Notes under the pieces: generated by a model
The model's input: only the letters and a program-made list of their open reading frames with translations
What the model was told of the DNA's origin: nothing
Databases searched by the model: none
Position numbers and translations under genes: made by a program
Origin: an uncultured Clostridia bacterium
Lineage (GTDB): Bacteria > Bacillota > Clostridia > TANB77 > CAG-508
Direction of reading: 5' to 3'
Length of the DNA stretch: 64,000 bases
Assembly: GCA_948777935.1 (NCBI GenBank)
Contig: CAQDYY010000005.1
Coordinates: 1 to 64,000 of the forward strand
Shown here: positions 55,626 to 63,337 of the stretch, one piece after another
How the letters are laid out: the number at the start of each line of letters is the position of its first letter
How positions within the stretch are numbered: the first letter of the stretch is position 1

Positions 55626-55650
55626 AGAGAAGGCAGAAGCCTTCTCTATT
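55626..55650 (+). terminator. Hairpin after the Ig-like gene
   Basis: AGAGAAGGC/GCCTTCTCT stem with a three-base loop, followed by only a short T-rich stretch; a weak terminator. Confidence 0.5.
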
Positions 55651-55678
55651 ATGGCAATAGCAAAGGAATGAAAAGTAC

Positions 55679-56455
55679 GTGGATTATTTATTTATAATAA
55701 AAATAATAGCATATTTTATTATCTATTCATTTTTTGGATGGGTTATGGAATCAGTTTTAAAAACATATACTCAAAAAAAACTAGTAAATAGTGGGTTTCT
55801 ATATGGACCATTTTGCCCTATATATGGGTTTGGGGCAGTATTTATGTTCTTATGTTTAAATAAGTTTGCAAATAATATAGTTTTATTATTTATAATAGCA
55901 TTTTTTACTCTATCTCTATGGGAATACGCAGTAGGCGTACTATTAGAAAAATTATTCCATACAAAATATTGGGACTATTCAGAAAACAAATTTAACATTA
56001 AAGGAAGAGTATGTTTACTAAATTCTTTATTTTGGGGATTTTTAGGAGTAGTTTTTATAAAACTGATGCATCCATGGATTAGTGAAAAAATAGACTTAAT
56101 TTCTACAAACATACTAACATTTAATGTAATAATGATTACAATGGCAATTATAGTAGATACAATTGTAAGTGTAGTGAAAGTAAGCAATATAAAAGGAAAA
56201 TTAGAAAAATTAAAAGAAATAACAGAAAGTTTAAAAGAAAAAATAGAAGAACTAGATGCAAAACAAGTAAACAAAGAAAGTTTACAAAAGGTGATAGAAG
56301 AATTAAAATATAAACAAGCCGAATTAAAAAGAAAACTAACAAAACAAACGAAGAGATTAAAAAAAGCTTTCCCAACAATAAAATCAGATACTATTGAAAA
56401 AATAACAGAATATTTAAAAGAAAAAAAGGAAAGTATACGAAAAGGTAAAGATTAA
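55679..56455 (+). CDS. Putative ABC-transporter type IV membrane protein (CmpB-like)
   Basis: 258 residues. Four or five membrane helices in the first 165 residues with the family features FFGWVMESV near 18-26 and NSGFLYGPFCPIYGFG near 37-52, followed by a long coiled-coil C-terminus (about 165-245). These proteins are common in clostridia and of unknown role. The start is GTG 55679 with AAAGGAATG upstream. It ends 11 bases before the diguanylate cyclase gene, so the two are likely co-transcribed. Confidence 0.8.
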   Translation: MDYLFIIKIIAYFIIYSFFGWVMESVLKTYTQKKLVNSGFLYGPFCPIYGFGAVFMFLCLNKFANNIVLLFIIAFFTLSLWEYAVGVLLEKLFHTKYWDYSENKFNIKGRVCLLNSLFWGFLGVVFIKLMHPWISEKIDLISTNILTFNVIMITMAIIVDTIVSVVKVSNIKGKLEKLKEITESLKEKIEELDAKQVNKESLQKVIEELKYKQAELKRKLTKQTKRLKKAFPTIKSDTIEKITEYLKEKKESIRKGKD

Positions 56456-56466
56456 AGGAGTAACAC

Positions 56467-57396
56467 ATGGTACAAGAAATTTATATTATAGATGATGATA
56501 ACAAACTAATAACAGATATAAAAAAAATGTTTGAAAATGAAAAAGAATATAAATTTACAAGTGTAAGAACACATGATATAGATATTGCATTAAAAAATAT
56601 TCCATCACTTATCATAATAAATGAAGAAGGAACTAGTAAAGAAATTTTAAAGTTATGTAATCAAATTAGAGAAGATGAAGATAACAGTATAACTCCTATA
56701 ATTGTATTAGGTGAGTCTCCTGAAAAAGAACATAGAATTTCGATTTTAAAACTAGATGTAGAATATTATATTGTAAAGCCAGTAGATAGAGACTATTTAT
56801 ATTATACTATAAAAAACTTAGTAAGGCTTATGTATATGAATAGGCGTGTAAGTCCATTAACAGGGCTTCCAGGAAATGTTCAAATACAAACAGAAATGAA
56901 AAAACATATATTAAAAAAAGAGAGATTTGCTGTACTGTATTTAGATTTAGACAATTTTAAATCATATAATGACTTATATGGATTTACAAAAGGTGATGAA
57001 ATGATAAAATTCACAGCAAGAATTATTTTACAAAATATACATAAAAGTAATGCAGAAAGTAGTTTCGTAGGACATATTGGAGGAGACGATTTTATTGCGA
57101 TTGTATCAGGCACAGATTATGAACAAATATGTAAGGATATTATTAAAGAATTTGATGAGAAAGTAATAGAATACTTTTCAAAAGAGGATGCAAAAAGAGG
57201 ATATGTAGAGGTAGCAAACCGTAGAGGTATAATGGAACAATTTCCGCTAACATCAATTTCTATAGGAGTAGTAGATGCAGATGAGACGAGGTTTAAAAAT
57301 ACATTAGAAATTGGAGAAGTAGGAGCACAAGTAAAACATTTAGCAAAAACTATGATGGGAAGTAGTTATATAATAAATAGAAGAAATGAGATATAA
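56467..57396 (+). CDS. Receiver-GGDEF protein (probable diguanylate cyclase) with degenerate receiver
   Basis: 309 residues. N-terminal receiver-like domain (about 1-120) with acidic DDD at 9-11 and KPVDRDYL at its end, but the usual phospho-acceptor aspartate is replaced: the strand reads SLIIINEEG with Asn near 52. The C-terminal GGDEF domain (about 135-305) has YLDLDNFKSYND and GGDDF at 205-209, an active-site variant that keeps catalytic acids. It should make cyclic di-GMP independently of phosphorylation, or use another input. Start ATG 56467 after AAAGGAGTAAC. Confidence 0.85.
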   Translation: MVQEIYIIDDDNKLITDIKKMFENEKEYKFTSVRTHDIDIALKNIPSLIIINEEGTSKEILKLCNQIREDEDNSITPIIVLGESPEKEHRISILKLDVEYYIVKPVDRDYLYYTIKNLVRLMYMNRRVSPLTGLPGNVQIQTEMKKHILKKERFAVLYLDLDNFKSYNDLYGFTKGDEMIKFTARIILQNIHKSNAESSFVGHIGGDDFIAIVSGTDYEQICKDIIKEFDEKVIEYFSKEDAKRGYVEVANRRGIMEQFPLTSISIGVVDADETRFKNTLEIGEVGAQVKHLAKTMMGSSYIINRRNEI

Positions 57397-57700
57397 GAAA
57401 AAATGACTAACACGTAAGAAAAAGTATTCTTACGTGTTCTTTGTCGAATTTTGGCGAAATATTTTTATTGACATTATTCGAGTTAATATGTTTTAATAAG
57501 TATATGCACGAATTTAAAAGGTGTAATTTTATTTTATATAAGATCTTAAGGAATTTTATCTAAAAATTAATTCTTTATATTATCCAAACAAGAATATAGC
57601 ATTAAATTATAATTTTATTTACTAATTTTTACTATGCTTAAATTTGTGTAAATTTATTATCTGCTTTTACAAACCTGTAAAACAAGAAAGGACAATTTAT
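57397..57700. promoter_or_regulatory. Leader region of the nuclease gene
   Basis: Begins with the terminator at 57409-57442. A TTGACA (57468-57473) with TTTAAT 18 bases downstream (57492-57497) is a plausible promoter for the nuclease gene. The remainder is AT-rich and empty. Confidence 0.5.
57409..57442. terminator. Hairpin AACACGTAAGAA/TTCTTACGTGTT
   Basis: 12-bp stem with loop AAAGTA; the same stem-loop recurs at 58682-58712, so the nuclease gene is flanked by two copies. Confidence 0.8.
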
Positions 57701-58662
57701 ATGAAAAACTATTTAAAAATTAAAACAAAAGATGAAGAAGAACTTCTTTCACCAAAACTAGATGTTGTGTTTCAAGCATTATTTGGGGAAGTAGGAAGTG
57801 AAAAAATTACTACCAAATTTTTAGAATCTATATTAAAAAAAACTATTACCGCTATTGATCTAGACAAAAATCCAATATTAAGAAGAGAATACTTAGATGA
57901 CAAATTAGGAATTTTAGATATGGTAGCATACATTAATAATAATGAATATTGTAGTGTAGAAATGCAAGTAGCAGAACAAGATAAAATAAAAGAAAGAATC
58001 TTATATTATTGGGGAAGAGAATATGCAAGGCAATTAAAAAGTGGGAAAAAATATGATAAACTTCAAAAAACAATCATAATTTTAATAGCAAACTTCAAAG
58101 TAAAAGGGTTAGAAGAGCTAGAATATCATACAACATGGAAGGTAATAGAAGAAAAATATAGGCAAACCATATTGACAGAAATGTTAGAAATACGTATAAT
58201 AGAAATACCTAAATTAGAGGAAATGTATAAATTTAAAAAAGAAGGGGTGGTGGAAGAAATGAAAGAACATGATGATTTAATAGATTGGTTAATGTTTTTA
58301 AACGATCCAGAAGATGAAAGATTAATTAAAAAGATGGAAACAAACAAAGAATTGAAAGAAGCAAGAGAAAAACTAGAAAAATTAAGTCAGGATGAGCATA
58401 TGAGAAAAATAGCAGAATGGAGAGAAAAAGCAATATATGAAGAAAACACAGCAAGAAGTTGCCGGATATAGAGAACGGAAAAGAACAAGGGTTAGAGGAA
58501 GGAAGAGAGGAAGGAAGAGAGGAAGGAAGAGAGGAAGGAAGAAAAGAAGGAAAGAAACAGAGGAATATAGAAATAGCAAAAGAAATGAAGAAAAATAAAA
58601 TATCAATTGACCTTATAGAGAAAATAACTGGCTTAACAAAGGAAATGATAAAAAAAATATGA
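57701..58662 (+). CDS. PD-(D/E)XK nuclease family protein (Rpn/PDDEXK_2), two CGG +1 sites
   Basis: 319 residues with both shifts. The catalytic core has LSPKLDVVFQALFG at 15-28, the acidic motif KLGILDMVAYI and EMQ in YCSVEMQVAEQ. A helical region follows, then an EEGR repeat tail and a terminal helix (ISIDLIEKITGLTKEMIKK). Rpn-type proteins are DNA endonucleases tied to recombination and phage or toxin-antitoxin roles, and are widespread as multicopy 'transposases'. CGG sites lie at codons 255 and 259, only 13 bases apart, in the frame order required. Flanked by two copies of the same hairpin. The related tail at 3-226 shows a second copy. Confidence 0.85.
58463..58465 (+). other. CGG +1 frameshift site, nuclease codon 255
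   Basis: Zero frame AGT TGC CGG ATA TAG; skipping the C gives AGT TGC GGA TAT AGA GAA. Confidence 0.85.
58476..58478 (+). other. CGG +1 frameshift site, nuclease codon 259
   Basis: In the frame set by the previous shift the order is AGA GAA CGG AAA AGA; skipping this second C gives GAA GGA AAA GAA CAA GGG, restoring YREGKEQG. Confidence 0.87.
58498..58545 (+). repeat. 12-bp tandem repeat encoding EEGR
   Basis: Four in-frame units of GAGGAAGGAAGA with a diverging last copy (GAAGGAAGAAAA). Confidence 0.85.
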
Positions 58663-58977
58663 TAATGTAGAATTAATAGATGCGTAAGAAAAAGTATTCT
58701 TACGTGTTTTTATTGTATAGGAAAAATCGACTTTTTTGTCGATAACTTGCGGGGTAGCAGGCGTAAGCAACAAAAAAGAACATTAAAAATTTCCTATACA
58801 ACAAGGTTAAGTTTCATTAGACTGTCCACACGAAGTGCGTGACATGTGGCGAAGCCACTTTTCTTACAGATTCAGTGTTTGTGAACATGGCAAAAAATTG
58901 AGTAGTCTTTTTAATATTCATAAAATAAAATTTAAAAACATATATATAATTAAAAACATTTTAATTAGGAGAAAAAT
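58663..58977. other. Gene-free stretch with repeats
   Basis: Holds the second CGTAAGAA hairpin (58682-58712) and a palindrome with TGTATAGGAAA/TTTCCTATACA ends (58714-58800). The last 170 bases contain small GC-rich hairpins (CACTTCG-type, GTGGCGAAGCCAC) and no ORF. Confidence 0.6.
58682..58712. terminator. Second copy of the AAGAAAAAGTATTCTT hairpin
   Basis: CGTAAGAA/TTCTTACG around AAAGTA with a T-run; downstream of the nuclease gene. Confidence 0.8.
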
Positions 58978-59689
58978 ATGATTATATTACAAAGAAAAAG
59001 AATAATGCTTATAGTAGGAGCTATTTTTATATCAATATTTAGCTATTTATTAGGATCAAGCCATATGTATGAAACAATGGAAACAGTAAGTATTCCAACT
59101 ACAGGAAAAACTGTAGTATTAGATGCAGGGCATGGTCGGAGAAGATGAAGGGGCACAGTCTAATAATGGTGTAACAGAAGCAAAAACAAATTTAAATATT
59201 ACATTAAAAGTACAAAAACTTTTAGAGCAGAGCGGATGTAATGTTATTCTCACACGTTCAGATGATAATGCAATTTACGATTTAGATAAACAAACATTAA
59301 AACAAAAGAAAGTATCTGACATTAAAAATAGAGTAAAAATTGGAAATGAGTCATCTGCCGATATATTTGTAAGTATTCATTTAAACAAAATACCTGAGCC
59401 TCAGTATTATGGATGGCAAACATTTTATAAAAATGGAAATGAACAAGGGAAAAAACTTGCTACAAGCATACAAAATAGTTTAAATGCATCAATAGAAAAA
59501 GAAAACAAAAGAGTTCCATTAAAAATAGATAATGTATATATTATAAAAAATGTAGAGATTCCAACAAGTATAGTAGAATGTGGTTTTTTATCAAATCCTG
59601 AAGAGGAAAAACAGTTATTACAAGATGAATATCAAAATAGGATTGCTTGGGGAATTTATACAGGAATAATGGGATATTTTTATGAATAA
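58978..59689 (+). CDS. cwlD: N-acetylmuramoyl-L-alanine amidase CwlD, read through one CGG +1 site
   Basis: 236 residues with the +1 shift, almost exactly the length of B. subtilis CwlD (237). Cleaves stem peptides of spore-cortex peptidoglycan on the way to muramic delta-lactam. N-terminal membrane anchor (about 10-27), then the Amidase_3 domain: LDAGHGGEDEGA with zinc His52, Glu in VTEAKTNLNI, His in SIHLNKI and the VECGFLSN catalytic Glu. The break is at CGG 59137-59139 (codon 54), between the zinc His loop and the following acidic residues. Start ATG 58978 after AGGAGAAAA. Confidence 0.92.
59137..59139 (+). other. CGG +1 frameshift site, cwlD codon 54
   Basis: Zero frame CAT GGT CGG AGA AGA TGA; skipping the C gives CAT GGT GGA GAA GAT GAA, restoring GHGGEDEGA. 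Confidence 0.93.
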
Positions 59690-59772
59690 AAGGAAAATAC
59701 CTCTTGACGAATTAAGAAATCTATCATAAAATAACAACAAACAAAAATTCGAAAATGTTATTATTAAAATTA

Positions 59773-59920
59773 AATTCTTAATATAGTATAAAATATTGAA
59801 AAACCGTCGCCATTCCCCAATGAAACTGTACAAAATGTGTAAACACATTTTGACGGTTTCTATTGGTCCCCACTTATGGCTCCGAGATTCTTTTTCAATA
59901 TTCTATATATATTAAGAATT
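59773..59920. repeat. Long palindrome around a conserved core, copy A
   Basis: Core starts AATATTGAAAAACCGTCGC and ends GATTCTTTTTCAATATT, identical to copy B at 62275 except for a few changes. The outer arms (ATTCTTAATATA, TATATTAAGAAT) are different from copy B but again self-complementary. An inner stem CAAAATGTG/CACATTTTG and AACCGTC/GACGGTT are nested inside. It lies between cwlD and pcrA. Confidence 0.85.
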
Positions 59921-59968
59921 AATATCTAGATTTAAAACATAACAAAAAATGAAAGAATAGGAGAAAAA

Positions 59969-62263
59969 ATGAACGAGTTATTAGATGGATTAAATGAAAA
60001 ACAATATGAAGCAGTTGTAAATTATGAAGGACCAAGCTTAGTAATTGCAGGAGCAGGAAGTGGAAAAACAAAAGTATTAACACATAAAATTGCTTATTTA
60101 ATACAACAAATAGGTATAAAACCATGGAACATATTAGCAATTACTTTTACAAATAAAGCAGCAAATGAAATGAAAGAAAGGGTAGAAACACTAGTAGGAG
60201 AAGTTTCAAAAGACATGTGGATAGGAACATTCCACTCTATTTGTGTACGTATTTTAAGAAGATATATAGACAGAATTGGTTTCGACTCATCTTTTATTAT
60301 TTTTGATACAAGTGACCAAAAAACTATGATAAAAAACTGTTTAAAAGATTTAAATATAGATGACAAAATGTTTACAGATAGAAGTGTACAATTTGAAATA
60401 AGTAATGCAAAAAACGAAATGCTAGAACCTGAAACTTATTTAGCAAGAGCAAATGGCGACTTTAGAAAAGAAAAAATAGCAAGTGTATATATGATGTATC
60501 AAAAAAGGCTAAAAGAAAATAATGCCATAGATTTTGATGATATTATAAACTTTACAATTAAAATTTTAACAGAAAATCCAGATGTATTAGAACACTATTC
60601 AGAAAAATTCAAATATGTTTTAGTAGATGAATATCAAGATACAAACAAAGCACAATTCATGCTAGTATCTCTTTTTGCATCAAGATATGGAAATATCACA
60701 GTTGTTGGTGATAATGACCAAGGAATTTACAGTTTTAGAGGAGCAGATATATCAAATATACTAAACTTTGAACGTGACTTTCCAGGAACAAAAATTATAA
60801 AACTAGAGCAAAACTATCGTTGTACAAAAAGCATTTTAAATGCAGCAAATTCAGTTATTAAGAATAACGAAGTAAAATACGATAAAAAACTATGGACTGA
60901 AAATGAAACAGGAAATTTACCTAAAGTATATAAATCAGAAGATGAATATGATGAAGCAAGGTATATAGTAGAGCAAATTAATCATCTAAAGAGAGAGGAA
61001 TATTACAAGTATTCAGATTTTGCAATACTATATCGTATGAATACACAATCACGTGCAATAGAAGAAATTTTAGTAAGAGAAGATATTCCATACAAAATAA
61101 TTGGAGGGCTAAAATTCTACGAAAGAAAAGAAATAAAAGACATTATTGCGTATTTAAGGTTAATATATAACCCAAATGATAACCTAAGCTTAATTCGAAT
61201 TATAAATGAACCAAAACGTGGTATAGGAAAGACAAGCTTAGATCAAGTTCAAAAGCTAGCAGAAGAAAACTCAAAATCAATGTATGAAATAATAAAGAAT
61301 GCAGAGCAGTATGGGCTAAACCGTGTTTTTGCAAATTCAAGAGAATTTATACAAGTAATAGAAGAATTAAGACAGTTGCAAAAGGAACTAGATATTTCAG
61401 AACTAATTAAACAAACTTTAAATAAAACAGGTTATACAAAAGCATTAGAACTAGAAAACAGTGTTGAAGCAGAAAATAGAATAGAGAATTTAGAGGAATT
61501 TTTAACTGTTGCAATTGAATTTGAAGAACAATCAGCAGATAATACACTTGCAGAATTTTTAGAAAGTATTACATTATCTAGTGATGTAGATAATTTAGAA
61601 GAAGACCAAGACACAGTTACACTTATGACATTACATAGTGCAAAAGGACTAGAATTTTCAGTAGTATTTTTAGTAGGAATGGAAGAAGGCATTTTTCCAG
61701 GATATAAGTCAATAGGGGAGCCAAAAGAATTAGAAGAGGAAAGACGTTTATGCTATGTTGGAATTACAAGAGCAAAGAGCAATTTATATTTTACTTGTGC
61801 AAAACATAGAACAATATTTGGATCAACAAGCTATAATGCAATGTCAAGGTTTATAGAGGAAATACCAGAAGAATGCGTAGAAGGTCTAAAAGAAATACAA
61901 AATATACAAGAAGATAACTCATATAATTCTCCATATTCATGGGAATACGGAAAGGGAAAAGCTAATGTATCTTCATACAAAATGAATTCTGAAAAAGCAG
62001 GACAAGTAAAAAAAGAAGTAGAAAAAACATACAATTTCCGTACAGCAGAGAGCTTCTTAAGTTCTCTTGGAGCGAAAGCAAATCAAAAAGAAATCGATTT
62101 ATCACAATATGAAGCAGGAAAGAGAGTATATCATAAGAAATTTGGAGAAGGAACCATTAACTATGTAGAACAAGAGGGAGATGATTTAAAAGTAGACATT
62201 ACATTTGATAAAGTAGGGCATAAACGTTTAATGGCAAAATTTGCAGGATTAGAAATAATATAA
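59969..62263 (+). CDS. pcrA: ATP-dependent DNA helicase PcrA (UvrD/Rep family)
   Basis: 764 residues. Walker A AGAGSGKT at 27-34, motif Ia TFTNKAANEM, Walker B VDEYQDTN, motif III GDNDQGIYSFRGA, motif IV QNYRCTKSI, motif V TLHSAKGLEF and motif VI ERRLCYVGITRAK. The C-terminal tail ends with the PcrA-type KKFGEGTINYVEQEG Tudor-like segment that binds RNA polymerase. It acts in repair and in clearing replication-transcription conflicts. Flanked on both sides by copies of the same palindromic element. No CGG. Confidence 0.97.
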   Translation: MNELLDGLNEKQYEAVVNYEGPSLVIAGAGSGKTKVLTHKIAYLIQQIGIKPWNILAITFTNKAANEMKERVETLVGEVSKDMWIGTFHSICVRILRRYIDRIGFDSSFIIFDTSDQKTMIKNCLKDLNIDDKMFTDRSVQFEISNAKNEMLEPETYLARANGDFRKEKIASVYMMYQKRLKENNAIDFDDIINFTIKILTENPDVLEHYSEKFKYVLVDEYQDTNKAQFMLVSLFASRYGNITVVGDNDQGIYSFRGADISNILNFERDFPGTKIIKLEQNYRCTKSILNAANSVIKNNEVKYDKKLWTENETGNLPKVYKSEDEYDEARYIVEQINHLKREEYYKYSDFAILYRMNTQSRAIEEILVREDIPYKIIGGLKFYERKEIKDIIAYLRLIYNPNDNLSLIRIINEPKRGIGKTSLDQVQKLAEENSKSMYEIIKNAEQYGLNRVFANSREFIQVIEELRQLQKELDISELIKQTLNKTGYTKALELENSVEAENRIENLEEFLTVAIEFEEQSADNTLAEFLESITLSSDVDNLEEDQDTVTLMTLHSAKGLEFSVVFLVGMEEGIFPGYKSIGEPKELEEERRLCYVGITRAKSNLYFTCAKHRTIFGSTSYNAMSRFIEEIPEECVEGLKEIQNIQEDNSYNSPYSWEYGKGKANVSSYKMNSEKAGQVKKEVEKTYNFRTAESFLSSLGAKANQKEIDLSQYEAGKRVYHKKFGEGTINYVEQEGDDLKVDITFDKVGHKRLMAKFAGLEII

Positions 62264-62274
62264 ATAAATATATA

Positions 62275-62423
62275 AAAAAGGAAATAGTATATAAATATTG
62301 AAAAACCGTCGCCATTCCCCAATGAAACTGTACAAAATGCTTACGCATTTTGACGGTTTCTATTGGTCACCCACTTATGGCTCCGAGATTCTTTTTCAAT
62401 ATTTATATACTATTTCCTTTTTT
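62275..62423. repeat. Long palindrome around a conserved core, copy B (also terminator)
   Basis: Same core as copy A with outer arms GGAAATAGTATATAAATAT/ATATTTATATACTATTTCC and a following run of T. Inner loop stem is CAAAATGC/GCATTTTG where copy A has CAAAATGTG/CACATTTTG, so paired bases changed together. Directly after pcrA, it should work as its terminator. Confidence 0.87.
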
Positions 62424-62506
62424 AAGCACAAATTTTTCTTATTTGTATAAAACTAAAAAAATTGGTACACAATAATAAGAGATAAAAATAGAAAGGAAGG
62501 ATTTTT

Positions 62507-62695
62507 ATGCCAGATTTAAATCAAGTAGAACTACAAAACTTAAGACATTTAATTGGAGTACATGAAACAGCATATCAAAAACTAAACACATACTCAGGCC
62601 AAGCAGTAGACCCACAAATAAAGCAGATATTTACAAAATCAGCACAAGATGCGCTAAACACAAAACAAAAATTAATGTCATTTTTAAATAATTAA
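62507..62695 (+). CDS. Small CotF-like spore coat protein, 62 aa
   Basis: Helical 62-residue protein (ELQNLRHLIGVHETAYQKL, then DPQIKQIFTKSAQDALNTK). Its helix pattern and pairing with the following gene match the small coat-type proteins found in Clostridia. AGAAAGGAAGG precedes ATG 62507. Twelve bases separate it from the next gene. Confidence 0.65.
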   Translation: MPDLNQVELQNLRHLIGVHETAYQKLNTYSGQAVDPQIKQIFTKSAQDALNTKQKLMSFLNN

Positions 62696-62707
62696 TAGGA
62701 GGGAATT

Positions 62708-62953
62708 ATGGACGAAAAAACAATGGTAAACGATATTTTAGGTGGAGTTAAATCAGATTTAACAACATATCAAAATGCAATATCAGAATGTGAAAATACA
62801 CAGTTAAGACAAGCATTACAACAAATAAGAAATAATGATGAAAGCTTTCAATATGAACTATTTAAGATAGCACAAACAAAAGGATACTATAAACCAGCAG
62901 AAAAAGCAACTGTAACAGAAATAGATACTGTAAAAAATGAACTACAAGCATAA
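62708..62953 (+). CDS. CotF-family spore coat protein
   Basis: 81 residues; the CotF family helices are visible (DILGGVKSDLTTYQNAISEC, then LRQALQQIRNNDESFQYELF and KGYYKPAEKAT). CotF proteins form part of the spore coat. GGAGGGA precedes ATG 62708. Confidence 0.8.
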   Translation: MDEKTMVNDILGGVKSDLTTYQNAISECENTQLRQALQQIRNNDESFQYELFKIAQTKGYYKPAEKATVTEIDTVKNELQA

Positions 62954-62961
62954 ATTATATG

Positions 62962-63012
62962 TAGGGGCATCGTTTGCGGGAATACATCGTAGGATATGAC
63001 ACCACTGTGCCC
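62962..63012. repeat. 50-bp repeat, copy 7
   Basis: TAGGGGCATCGTTTGCGGG through CACCACTGTGCCC; just after the cotF-like stop. Confidence 0.85.
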
Positions 63013-63337
63013 TCTATTATATGTAAAACAAAAAACAAAATATTCTTAGAAAATTTTTTAAAAAATTTTTTTGTAATAAAACCGTAATATTTCGACCAAA
63101 TATTACAATTTGATTACAAAACATAGCTATGCAGAGATAAGAGAAGAAAACAGAAGAAAAAGAGATATAATATAAAATAAGCATAAAAAACAACCGTATA
63201 ATGCGATTGTATATAAAAAATAGTTACGATAAAATAACACTAACAGTTAAAGTTTTGATAAAATTTTACTAAAGAAAAACCTTCGGACACATAAATTTCA
63301 AAGCTTTCAATAAAAAAGGAGTGTTAATAACAAAATT
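63013..63337. promoter_or_regulatory. Leader region of the M23 peptidase gene
   Basis: AT-rich. A TATAAT box (63167-63172) is present without a clear -35. GTAATATTT/AAATATTAC (63083-63108) could form a hairpin. I see no convincing riboswitch signature. Confidence 0.45.

Noticed and set aside
15535..59142. Stop-codon recoding (UGA as an amino acid) to explain zero-frame TGA after the sites
   Set aside because: The TGA appears only because the zero frame is wrong after CGG; homology continues in the +1 frame, and UGA is not needed as a sense codon anywhere.
63013..63337. Cyclic-di-AMP riboswitch before the M23 peptidase gene
   Set aside because: Such switches often precede cell-wall hydrolases, but I could not find the conserved motifs in this leader.
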